Assembly (NCBI RefSeq): GCF_050948215.1
Contig: NW_027488717.1
Span: 124,001 to 188,000, forward strand
Reading direction: 5' to 3'
Source of the DNA: Halictus rubicundus
Taxonomy: Eukaryota; Arthropoda; Insecta; Hymenoptera; Halictidae
Length of the DNA stretch: 64,000 nt
The position numbers were made by a program, and so were the translations under genes. The notes under the pieces were generated by a model. It ran no database searches. It saw nothing but the letters and a program-made list of their open reading frames with translations, and was not told the origin of the DNA. This document shows positions 28,012-40,931 of the stretch, piece by piece (the stretch's first letter is position 1; the number at the start of each line of letters is the position of its first letter).

Positions 28012-31000
28012 CTATCATATCCAATCCTCTATCGTATCCTCAATCCTATCCTCTATCATATCCAATCAACTATCGTATACTCTATCCTATCCTATCCTCT
28101 ATCCTATCCTCTATCCTATCCTATCCTCTATCCTATCCTCTTTAATATCGTTTACTCTATCATATCCTATCCTCTATCCTATCCTATCCTCTATTATATC
28201 CTATCCTCTATCCTATCCTATCCTCTATCCTATCCTATCCTCTATCCTATCGTATCCTCTATCCTATCCTCTACCCTATCCTATCCTCTATAATATCGTT
28301 TACTCTATCATATCCTATCCTCTATCATATAATATCATCTATCCTATTCTATCCTCTATCCTATCCTCTATCATATCCAATCCTCTATCCCATCCTATCC
28401 TCGATCCTATCCTATCCTCTATCCTATCCTCTCCTCTATCCTATCCTACCCTCTTTCCTATCCTATCCTCTATCCTATCCTATCCTCTATCCTATCCTAT
28501 CCTCTTTCCGATCCTCTATCCTATCCTATCCTCTATCCTATCCTATCCTCTTTCCGATCCTCTATCCTATCCTATCCTCTATTATATCCTATCCTCTATC
28601 CTATCCTATCCTCTATCCTATCCTATCCTCTATCCTATCCTATCCTCTATCCTATCCTATCCTCTATCCTATCCTATCCTCTATCCTATCCTCGACCCTA
28701 TCCTATCCTCTATAATATCGTTTACTCTATCATATCCTATCATCTATCCTATCCTATCCTCTATCCTATCCTATCCTCTATCCTATCCTATCCTCTATCC
28801 TATCCTACCCTCTTTCCTATCCTATCGTCTATCCTATCCTATCATCTATCCTATCCTACCCTCTATCCTATCCTATCTTCTATCCTCTATCCTATCCTCT
28901 ATCCTATCCTATCCTCTATCCTATCCTCTTTAATATCGTTTACTCTATCATATCCTATCCTCTATCCTATAATATCATCTATCCTATTCTATCCTCTATC
29001 CTATCCTCTATCATATCCAATCCTCTATCGTATCCTCAATCCTATCCTCTATCATATCCAATCCTCTATCGTATACTCTATCCTATCCTATCCTCTATCC
29101 TATCCTATCCTCTATCCTATCCTATCCTCTATCCTATCCTACCCTCTTTCCTATCCTATCCTCTATCCTATCCTATCCTCTATCCTATCCTACCCTCTAT
29201 CCTATCCTATCTTCTATCCTCTATCATATCCTCTATCCTATCCTATCCTCTATCCTATCCTCTTTAATATCGTTTACTCTATCATATCCTATCCTCTATC
29301 CTATAATATCATCTATCCTATTCTATCCTCTATCCTATCCTCTATCATATCCAATCCTCTATCGTATCCTCAATCCTATCCTCTATCCTATCCTATCCTC
29401 TATCCTATCCTATCCTCTATCCTATCCTATCCTCTATCCTATCCTCTCCACTATCCTATCCTAAACACTTTCCTATCCTATCCTATATCCTATCCTATCC
29501 TCTATCCTATCCTATCCTCTATCCGATCCTCTATCCTATTCTATCCTCTATCCTATCCTCTCCTCTATCCGATCCTCTATCCTATCCTATCCTCTATCCT
29601 ATCCTATCCTCTATCCTATCCTATCCTCGATCCCATCCTATCCTCTATCCCATCCTATCCTCTATCCTAACCTATCCTCTATCCTATCCTATCCTCTATC
29701 CTATCCTATCCTCTATCCTATCCTATCCTCTATCCTATCCTATCCTCTATCCTCTATCCTATCCTATCCTCTATCCTCTATCCTCTATCCTCTATCCTCT
29801 ATCCTATCCTATCCTCTATCCTATCCTATCCTCTATCCTATCCTCTATCCTATCCTCTATCCAATCCTATCCTCTATCCTATCCTCTATCCAATCCTATC
29901 CTCTATCCTATCCTATCCTCTATCCTATCCTATCCTATCCTCTATCCTATCCTATCCTATCCTCTATCCTATCCTATCCTATCCTCTATCAGATCCTCTA
30001 ACCTATCCTATCATCTATACTATCCTCTATCGTATCCTATCCTATCCTCTATCCTATCCTATCCTCTATCCGATCCTCTATCCTATCCTATCCCCTATCC
30101 TATCCTATCCTCTATCCTATCCTCTATCCTATCCTCTATCCTATCCTCTATCCTATCCTCTATCCTATCCTCTATCCTATCCTCTATCCTATCCTCTATA
30201 ATATCGTTTACTCTATCATATCCTATCCTCTATCCTATAATATCATCTATCCTATTCTATCCTCTATCCTATCCTATCCTCTATCCCATCCTGTCCTCTA
30301 TCCTATCCTATCCTCTATCCTATCCTCTATCCTATCCTCTATCCTATCCTCTATCCTATCCTCGATCCTATCCTATCCTATCCTCTATCCTATCCTATCC
30401 TCTATCCTATCCTATCCTCTATCCTATCCTATCCTCTATCCTATCCTATCCTCTATCCTATCCTATCCTCTATCCTATCCTATCCTCTATCCTATCCTAT
30501 CCTCTATCCTATCCTATCCTCTATCCTATCCTATCCTCTATCCTATCCTCTATCCTATCCTCTATCCAATCCTATCCTCTATCCTATCCTATCCTCTATC
30601 CTATCCTATCCTATCCTCCATGAGATCCTCTAACCTATCCTATCATCTATACTATCCTCTATCGTATCCTATCCTATCCTCTATCCTATCCTATCCTCTA
30701 TCAGATCCTCTATCCTATCCTATCCCCTATCCTATCCTATCCTCTATCCTATCCTCTATCCTATCCTCTATCCTATCCTCTATCCAATCCTATCCTTTAT
30801 CCTATCCTATCCTCTATCCTATCCTATCCTATCCTCCATCAGATCCTCTAACCTATCCTATCATCTTTACTATCCTCTATCGTATCCTATCCTATCCTCT
30901 ATCCGATCCTCGATCCTATCCTATCCCCAATCCTATCCTATCCTCTATCCTATCCTCTATCCTATCCTCTATCCTATCCTCTATCCTATCCTCTATCCTA

Positions 31001-31568
31001 TCCTCGATCCTATCCTATCCTCTATCCTATCCTCCATAATATCGTTTACTCTATCAGATCCTATCCTCTATCCTATAATATCATCTATCCTATTCTATCC
31101 TCTATCCTATCCTCTATCATATCCAATCCTCTATCCTATCCTATCCTCTATCCTATCCTATCCTCTATCCTATCCTATCCTCTATCCTATCCTATCCTAT
31201 CCTCTATCCTATCCTATCCTATCCTCTATCCTATCCTATCCTCTATCAGATCCTCTAACCTATCCTATCATCTATACTATCATCTATCGTATCCTATCCT
31301 ATCCTCTATCCTATCCTATCCTCTATCCTATCCTATCCTCTATCCTATCCTATCCTCTATCCTATCCTATCCTCTATCCCATCCTATCCTCTATCCCATC
31401 TTATCCTCTATCCTATCCTATCCTCTATCCTATCCTATCCTCTATCCTATCCTATCCTCTATCCTATCCCCTCCTCTATCCTATCCTATCCTCTATCCTA
31501 TCCTATACTCTATCCTCTATCCTATCCTACCCTCTTTCCTATCCTATCCTCTATCCTATCCTATCCTC
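28012..31568. repeat. Duplicated segment E, copy 1 (offset about 28.8 kb)
   Basis: Cassettes 28144, 28292, 28932, 29266, 30200 and 31038 match 56942, 57090, 57735, 58069, 58972 and 59805 at offsets 28798, 28798, 28803, 28803, 28772 and 28767. Shared rare variants include CAATCAAC (28067), CCATGAGATCC (30618), CCCCAATCC and a CCATAAT cassette. An extra cassette at 28714, preceded by CTCGACCC, has no partner in copy 2. The only other CTCGACCC I found is near 50843. Confidence 0.85.
29765..29799. repeat. 7-mer tract (TATCCTC)5
   Basis: Five units, in the cassette-free stretch between 29266 and 30200. Part of segment E copy 1. Confidence 0.95.
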
Positions 31569-31836
31569 TTTCCTATCCTATCCTCTATCCTATCCTATCC
31601 TCTATCCTATCCTATCCTCTATCCTATCCTCTACCCTATCCTATCCTCTATAATATCGTTTACTCTATCATATCCTATCCTCTATCCTATAATATCATCT
31701 ATCCTATTCTATCCTCTATCCTATCCTCTATCATATCCAATCCTCTATCCTATCCTATCCTCGATCCTATCCTATCCTCTATCCTATCCTCTACGCTATC
31801 CTATCCTCTATAATATCGTTTACTCTATCATATCCT
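31569..31836. repeat. U-type doublet between segment E and duplicon copy 2
   Basis: Carries the 160-bp doublet 31652/31812 with the U-type CTACGCTATCC between the cassettes. The second cassette is cut short by the duplicon D copy 2 junction a few bases downstream. Confidence 0.7.
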
Positions 31837-33461
31837 ATCCTCTATCCAATCCTATCCTCTATTATATCCTATCCTCTATCCTACCCTATCCTCTATCCTA
31901 TCCTATCCTCTATCCTATCCTATCCTCTATCCTATCCTCTACCCTATCCTATCCTCTATAATATCGTTTACTCTATCATATCCTATCCTCTATCCTATAA
32001 TATCATCAATCCTATTCTATCCTCTATCCTATCCTATCCTCTATCCCATCCTGTCCTCTATCCTATCCTATCCTCTATCCTATGCTCTATCCTATCCTCT
32101 ATCCTATCCTCTATCCTATCCTCGATCCTATCCTATCCTCTATCCTATCCTATCCTCTATCCGATCCTCTATCCTATCCTATCCTCTATCCTATCCTATC
32201 CTCTATTATATCCTATCCTCTATCCTATCCTATCCTCTATCCTATCCTATCCTCTTTCCTATCTTATCCTCGATCCCATCCTATCCTCTATCCCATCCTA
32301 TCCTCTATCCTAACCTATCCTCTATCCTAACCTATCCTCTATCCTATCCTATCCTCTATCCTATCCTATCCTCTATCCTATCCTATCCTCTATCCTATCC
32401 TATCCTCTATCCTCTATCCTATCCTATCCTCTATCCTATCCTATCCTCTATCCTATCCTATCCTCTATCCTATCCTATCCTCTATCCTATCCTATCCTCT
32501 ATCCTATCCTATCCTCTATCCTATCCTATCCTCTATCCTATCCTATCCTATCCTCTATCCTATCCTATCCTCTATCCTATCCTATCCTCTATCAGATCCT
32601 CTAACCTATCCTATCATCTATACTATCCTCTATCCCATCTTATCCTCTATCCTATCCTATCCTCTATCCTATCCTATCCTCTATCCTATCCTATCTTCTA
32701 TCCTATCCCCTCCTCTATCCTATCCTATACTCTATCCACTATCCTATCCTACCCTCTTTCCTATCCTATCATCTATCCTATTCTATCCTCTATCCTATCC
32801 TCTATCATATCCAATCCTCTATCCTATCCTATCCTCTATCCTATTCTATCCTCTATCCTATTCTATCCTCTATCCTATCCTATACTCTATCCACTATCCT
32901 ATCCTACCCTCTTTCCTATCCTATCCTCTATCCTATCCTATCCTCTATCCTATCCTACCCTCTATCCTATCCTATCTTCTATCCTCTATCCTATCCTCTA
33001 TCCTATCCTCTTTAATATCGTTTACTCTATCATATCCTATCCTCTATCCTATAATATCATCTATCCTATTCTATCCTCTATCCTATCCTCTATCATATCC
33101 AATCCTCTATCGTATCCTCAATCCTATCCTATCCCCTATCCTAGCCTATCCTCTATCCTATCCTCTATCCAATCCTATCCTCTATCCTATCCTATCCTCT
33201 ATCCTATCCTATCCTCTATCCTATCCTATCCTATCCTCTATCCTATCCTATCCTCTATCAGATCCTCTAACCTATCCTATCATCTATACTATCCTCTATC
33301 GTATCCTATCCTATCCTCTATCCTATCCTATCCTCTATCCGATCCTCTATCCTATCCTATCCCCTATCCTATCCTATCCTCTATCCTATCCTCTATCCTA
33401 TCCTCTATCCTATCCTCTATCCTATCCTCGATCCTATCCTATCCTCTATCCTATCCTCTAT

Positions 33462-36400
33462 AATATTGTTTACTCTATCATATCCTATCCTCTATCCTAT
33501 AATATCATCTATCCTATCCTATCCTCTATCCTATCCTCTATCATATCCAATCCTCTATCCTATCCAATCCTCTATCCTATCCTATCCTCTATCCTATCCT
33601 ATCCTCTATCCTATCCTATCCTCTATCCTATCCTATCCTCTATCCTATCCTCTCCTCTATCCTATCCTACCCTCTTTCCTATCCTATCCTCTATCCTATC
33701 CTATCCTATCCTCTATCCTATCCTATCCTCTATCCTATCCTCTATCCTATCCTATCCTCTATCCTATCCTATCCTCTATCCTATCCTCTCCTCTATCCTA
33801 TCTTACCCTCTTTCCTATCCTATCCTCTATCCTATCCTATCCTCTATCCTATCCTATCCTCTATCCTATCTTATCCTCTATCCTATCCTATCCTCTATCC
33901 TATCCTATCCTCTATCCTATCCTATCCTCTATCCTATCCTATCCTATCCTCTATCCTATCCTATCCTCTATCAGATCCTCTAACCTATCCTATCATCTAT
34001 ACTATCCTCTATCGTATCCTATCCTATCCTCTATCCGATCCTCTATCCTATCCTATCCCCTATCCTATCCTATCCTCTATCCTATCCTCTATCCTATCCT
34101 CTATCCTATCCTCTATCCTATCCTCTATCCTATCCTCGATCCTATCCTATCCTCTATCCTATCCTCTATAATATTGTTTACTCTATCACATCCTATCCTC
34201 TATCCTATAATATCATCTATCCTATTCTATCCTCTATCCTATCCTCTATCATATCCAATCCTCTATCCTATCCTATCCTCTATCCTATCCTATCCTCTAT
34301 CCTATCCTATCCTCTATCCTATCCTATCCTCTATCCTATCCTCTCCTGTATCCTATCCTACCCTCTTTCCTATCCTATCCTCTATCCTATCCTATCCTAT
34401 CCTCTATCCTATCCTATCCTCTATCCTATCCTATCCTCGATCCCATCCTATCCTCTATCCCATCCTATCCTCTATCCTAACCTATCCTCTATCCTATCCT
34501 ATCCTCTATCCTATCCTATCCTCTATCCTATCCTATCCTTTATCCTATCCTATCCTATCCTCTATCCTCTATCCTATCCTATCCTCTATCCTATCCTATA
34601 CTCTATCCTATCCTCTATCCTATCCTCTATCCAATCCTATCCTCTATCCTATCCTATCCTCTATCCTATCCTATCCTCTATCCTATCCTATCCTCTATCC
34701 GATTCTCTATCCTATCCTATCCTCTATTATATCCTATCCTCTATCCTATCCTATCCACTATCCTATCCTATCCTCTATCCTATCCTATCCTCGATCCCAT
34801 CCTATCCTCTATCCCATCCTATCCTCTATCCTAACCTATCCTCTATCCTATCCTATCCTCTATCCTATCCTATCCTCAATCCTATCCTATCCTCTATCCT
34901 ATCCTATCCTCTATTATATCCTATCCTCTATCCTATCCTATCCTCTATCCTATCCTATCCTCTATCCTATCCTATCCTCTATCCTATCCTATCCTCTATC
35001 CTATCCTATCCTCTATCCTATCCTATCCTCTATCCTATCCTATCCTCTATCCTATCCTATCCTCTATCCTATCCTCTACCCTATCCTATCCTCTATAATA
35101 TCGTTTACTCTATCATATCCTATCCTCTATCCTATAATATCATCTATCCTATTCTATCCTCTATCCTATCCTCTATCATATCCAATCCTCTATCCTATCC
35201 TATCCTCGATCCTATCCTATCCCTTATCCTATCCTCTACCCTATCCTATCCTCTATAATATCGTTTACTCTATCATATCCTATCCTCTATCCTATAATAT
35301 CATCTATCCTATTCTATCCTCTATCCTATCCTCTATCCTATCTTATCCTCTATCCTATCCTATCCTCTATCCGATCCTCTATCCTATCCTATCCTGTATC
35401 CTATCCTATCCTCTCTCCGATCCTCTATCCTATCCTATCCTCTATTATATCCTATCCTCTATCCTATCCTATCCTCTATCCTATCCTATCCTCTATCCTA
35501 TCCTATCCTCTATCCTATCCTATCCTCGATCCCATCCTATCCTCTATCCCATCCTATCCTCTATCCTAACCTATCCTCTATCCTATCCTATCCTCTATCC
35601 TATCCTATCCTCTATCCTATCCTATCCTCTATCCTATCCTATCCTCTATCCTCTATCCTATCCTATCCTCTATCCTATCCTATCCTCTATCCTATCCTAT
35701 CCTCTATCCTATCCTATCCTCTATCCTATCCTCTATCCTATCCTCTATCCTATCCTCTATCCTATCCTCTATCCAATCCTATCCTCTATCCTATCCTATC
35801 CTCTATCCTATCCTATCATCTATCCTACCCTATCCTCTATCCTATCCTATCCTATCCTCTATCCTATCCTATCCTCTATCAGATCCTCTAACCTATCCTA
35901 TTATCTATACTATCCTCTATCGTATCCTATCCTATCCTCTATCCTATCCTATCCTCTATTATATCCTATCCTCTATCCTATCCTATCCTCTATCCTATCC
36001 TATCCTCTATCCTATCCTCTACCCTATCCTATCCTCTATAATATCGTTTACTCTATCATATCCTATCCTCTATCCTATAATATCATCTATCCTATTCTAT
36101 CCTCTATCCTATCCTCTATCATATCCAATCCTCTATCGTATCCTCAATCCTATCCTCTTTAATATCGTTTACTCTATCATATCCTATCCTCTATCCTATA
36201 ATATCATCTATCCTATTCTATCCTCTATCCTATCCTCTATCATATCCAATCCTCTATCGTATCCTCAATCCTATCCTATCCCATATCCTATCCTATCCTC
36301 TATCCTATCCTCTATCCAATCCTATCCTCTATCCTATCCTATCCTCTATCCTATCCTATCCTCTATCCTATCCTATCCTATCCTATCCTCTATCCTATCC

Positions 36401-36613
36401 TATCCTCTATCAGATCCTCTAACCTATCCTATCATCTATACTATCCTCTATCGTATCCTATCCTATCCTCTATCCTATCCTATCCTCTATCCGATCCTCT
36501 ATCCCATCCTATCCCCTATCCTATCCTATCCTCTATCCTATCCTCTATCCTATCCTCTATCCTATCCTCTATCCTATCCTCGATCCTATCCTATCCTCTA
36601 TCCTATCCTCTAT
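33462..36613. repeat. Higher-order unit V in duplicon copy 2, first
   Basis: Cassettes 33462, 34170, 35097, 35257, 36040 and 36161 match 10497-13150 at offsets 22965-23011. The longest + strand open frame of the window (33466-36162) coincides with this unit, because few stop-forming variants fall in its frame. I regard that frame as non-coding. Confidence 0.8.
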
Positions 36614-39039
36614 AATATTGTTTACTCTATCATATCCTATCCTCTATCCTATAATATCATCTATCCTATCCTATCCTCTATCCTATCCTCTATCATATCC
36701 AATCCTCTATCCTATCCTATCCTCTATCCTATCCTATCCTCTATCCTATCCTATCCTCTATCCTATCCTATCCTCTATCCTATCCTCTCCTCTATCCTAT
36801 CCTACCCTCTTTCCTATCCTATCCTCTATCCTATCCTATCCTATCCTCTATCCTATCCTATCCTCTATCCTATCCTCTATCCTATCCTATCCTCTATCCT
36901 ATCCTATCCTCTATCCTATCCTCTCCTCTATCCTATCTTACCCTCTTTCCTATCCTATCCTCTATCCTATCCTATCCTCTATCCTATCCTATCCTCTATC
37001 CTATCCTATCCTCTATCCTATCCTATCCTCTATCCTATCCTATCCTCTATCCTATCCTATCCTCTATCCTATCCTATCCTATCCTCTATCCTATCCTCTA
37101 TCCTATCCTCTATCCTATCCTCGATCCTATCCTATCCTCTATCCTATCCTCTATAATATTGTTTACTCTATCACATCCTATCCTCTATCCTATAATATCA
37201 TCTACCCTATTCTATCCTCTATCCTATCCTCTATCATATCCAATCCTCTATCCTATCCTATCCTCTATCCTATCCTATCCTCTATCCTATCCTATCCTCT
37301 ATCCTATCCTATCCTCTATCCTATCCTCTCCTCTATCCTATCCTACCCTCTTTCCTATCCTATCCTCTATCCTATCCTATCCTATCCTCTATCCTATCCT
37401 ATCCTCTATCCTATCCTATCCTCGATCCCATCCTATCCTCTATCCCATCCTATCCTCTATCCTAACCTATCCTCTATCCTATCCTATCCTCTATCCTATC
37501 CTATCCTCTATCCTATCCTATCCTTTATCCTATCCTATCCTCTATCCTCTATCCTATCCTATCCTCTATCCTATCCTATACTCTATCCTATCCTCTATCC
37601 TATCCTCTATCCAATCCTATCCTCTATCCTATCCTATCCTCTATCCTATCCTATCCTCTATCCTATCCTATCCTCTATCCGATTCTCTATCCTATCCTAT
37701 CCCCTATTATATCCTATCCTCTATCCTATCCTATCCTCTATCCTATCCTATCCTCTATCCTATCCTATCCTCGATCCCATCCTATCCTCTATCCCATCCT
37801 ATCTTCTATCCTAACCTATCCTCTATCCTATCCTATCCTCTATCCTATCCTATCCTCAATCCTATCCTATCCTCTATCCTATCCTATCCTCTATTATATC
37901 CTATCCTCTATCCTATCCTATCCTCTATCCTATCCTATCCTCTATCCTATCCTATCCTCTATCCTATCCTATCCTCTATCCTATCCTATCCTCTATCCTA
38001 TCCTATCCTCTATCCTATCCTCTACCCTATCCTATCCTCTATAATATCGTTTACTCTATCATATCCTTTCCTCTATCCTATAATATCATCTATCCTATTC
38101 TATCCTCTATCCTATCCTCTATCATATCCAATCCTCTATCCTATCCTATCCTCGATCCTATCCTATCCCTTATCCTATCCTCTACCCTATCCTATCCTCT
38201 ATAATATCGTTTACTCTATCATATCCTATCCTCTATCCTATAATATCATCTATCCTATTCTATCCTCTATCCTATCCTCTATCCTATCTCATCCTCTATC
38301 CTATCCTATCCTCTATCCGATCCTCTAACCTATCCTATCCTGTATCCTATCCTATCCTCTCTCCGATCCTCTATCCTATCCTATCCTCTATTATATCCTA
38401 TCCTCTATCCTATCCTATCCTCTATCCTATCCTATCCTCTATCCTATCCTATCCTCTATCCTATCCTATCCTCGATCCCATCCTATCCTCTATCCCATCC
38501 TATCCTCTATCCTAACCTATCCTCTATCCTATCCTATCCTCTATCCTATCCTATCCTCTATCCTATCCTATCCTCTATCCTATCCTATCCTCTATCCTCT
38601 ATCCTATCCTATCCTCTATCCTATCCTATCCTCTATCCTATCCTATCCTCTATCCTATCCTCTATCCTATCCTCTATCCTATCCTCTATCCTATCCTCTA
38701 TCCAATCCTATCCTCTATCCTATCCTATCCTCTATCCTATCCTATCATCTATCCTATCCTATCCTCTATCCTATCCTATCCTCTATCAGATCCTCTAACC
38801 TATCCTATTATCTATACTATCCTCTATCGTATCCTATCCTATCCTCTATCCTATCCTATCCTCTATTATATCCTATCCTCTATCCTATCCTATCCTCTAT
38901 CCTATCCTATCCTCTATCCTATCCTACCCTCTATCCTATCCTCTACCCTATCCTATCCTCTATAATATCGTTTACTCTATCATATCCTATCCTCTATCCT
39001 ATAATATCATCTATCCTATTCTATCCTCTATCCTATCCT
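36614..39039. repeat. Higher-order unit V in duplicon copy 2, second
   Basis: Cassettes 36614, 37155, 38043, 38203 and 38964 match 13603-15958 at offsets 23011-23045, then 23006. The start deletion of 13603-14110 is shared here (541 against 708 bp in the first V), so it predates the 23-kb duplication. Confidence 0.78.
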
Positions 39040-39304
39040 ATCCTCTATCCCATCCTGTCCTCTATCCTATCCTATCCTCTATCCTATCCTCTATCCTATC
39101 CTCTATCCTATCCTCTATCCTATCCTCGATCCTATCCTATCCTCTATCCTATCCTCTATAATATCGTTTACTCTATCATATCCTATCCTCTATCCTATAA
39201 TATCATCTATCCTATTCTATCCTCTATCCTATCCTCTATCATATCCAATCCTCTATCCTATCCTATCCTCTATCCTATCCTATCCTCTATCCTATCCTAT
39301 CCTC

Positions 39305-39334
39305 TATCCTATCCTATCCTATCCTATCCTATCC
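39305..39334. repeat. 5-mer tract (TATCC)6
   Basis: Duplicon copy 2 partner of 16299 (offset 23006). Confidence 0.92.
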
Positions 39335-39935
39335 TCTATCCTATCCTATCCTCTATCCTATCCTATCCTCTATCCTATCCTATCCTCTATCCTATCCTAT
39401 CCTCTATCCTATCCTATCCTCTATCCTATCCTATCCTCTATCAGATCCTCTAACCTATCCTATTATCTATACTATCCTCTATCGTATCCTATCCTATCCT
39501 CTATCCTATCCTATCCTCTATTATATCCTATCCTCTATCCTATCCTATCCTCTATCCTATCCTATCCTCTATCCTATCCTATCCTCTATCCTATCCTCTA
39601 CCCTATCCTATCCTCTATAATATCGTTTACTCTATCATATCCTATCCTCTATCCTATAATATCATCTATCCTATTCTATCCTCTATCCTATCCTATCCTC
39701 TATCCCATCCTGTCCTCGATCCTATCCTATCCTCTATCCTATCCTCTATCCTATCCTCGATCCTATCCTATCCTCTATCCTATCCTCTATAATATCGTTT
39801 ACTCTATCATATCCTATCCTCTATCCTATAATATCATCTATCCTATTCTATCCTCTATCCTATCCTCTATCATATCCAATCCTCTATCCTATCCTATCCT
39901 CTATCCTATCCTATCCTCTATCCTATCCTATCCTC

Positions 39936-39965
39936 TATCCTATCCTATCCTATCCTATCCTATCC
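39936..39965. repeat. 5-mer tract (TATCC)6
   Basis: Duplicon copy 2 partner of 16947 (offset 22989). Confidence 0.92.
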
Positions 39966-40896
39966 TCTATCCTATCCTATCCTCTATCCTATCCTCTATC
40001 CTATCCTATCCTCTATCCTATCCTATCCTCTATCCTATCCTATCCTCTATCAGATCCTCTAACCTATCCTATTATCTATACTATCCTCTATCGTATCCTA
40101 TCCTATCCTCTATCCTATCCTATCCTCTATTATATCCTATCCTCTATCCTATCCTATCCTCTATCCTACCCTATCCTCTATCCTATCCTATCCTCTATTC
40201 TATCCTCTACCCTATCCTATCCTCTATAATATCGTTTACTCTATCATATCCTATCCTCTATCCTATAATATCATCTATCCTATTCTATCCTCTATCCTAT
40301 CCTCTATCATATCCAATCCTCTATCCTATCCTATCCTCGATCCTATCCTATCCTCTATCCTATCCTCTACCCTATCCTATCCTCTATAATATCGTTTACT
40401 CTATCATATCCTATCCTCTATCCTATAATATCATCTATCCTATTCTATCCTCTATCCTATCCTCTATCATATCCAATCCTCTATCGTATCCTATCCTCTA
40501 TCCTATCCTATCCTCTATCCTATCCTATCCTCTATCCTATCCTATCCTCTATCCTATCCTATCCTCTATCCTATCCTCTCCACTATCCTATCCTAAACTC
40601 TTTCCTATCCTATCCTATATCCTATCCTATCCTCTATCCTATCCTATCCTCTATCCGATCCTCTATCCTATTCTATCCTCTATCCTATCCTCTCCTCTAT
40701 CCGATCCTCTATCCTATCCTATCCTCTATCCTATCCTATCCTCTATCCTATCCTATCCTCGATCCCATCCTATCCTCTATCCCATCCTATCCTCTATCCT
40801 AACCTATCCTCTATCCTATCCTATCCTCTATCCTATCCTATCCTCTATCCTATCCTATCCTCTATCCTATCCTATCCTCTATCCTCTATCCTATCC

Positions 40897-40931
40897 TATC
40901 CTCTATCCTCTATCCTCTATCCTCTATCCTC
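40897..40931. repeat. 7-mer tract (TATCCTC)5
   Basis: Five units. Duplicon copy 2 partner of the tract at 17874. Confidence 0.95.

Noticed and set aside
33466..36162. 898-codon + strand open frame, and similar long frames at 49878-52526, 13607-15283, 648-1988, 46241-47470, 23146-24393, 37159-38328 and others
   Set aside because: They consist only of YPIL/LSYP/ILSS words from the 12-mer, which has no forward stop. Most begin at the TTG inside the ATTGTTT cassette. They overlap in other frames, end at chance TAA variants (CTAACC, TATAAT), and the same frames recur wherever a unit is duplicated (for example 9100-9348 and 32082-32330). No ribosome binding site, codon bias, splice structure or recognisable domain.
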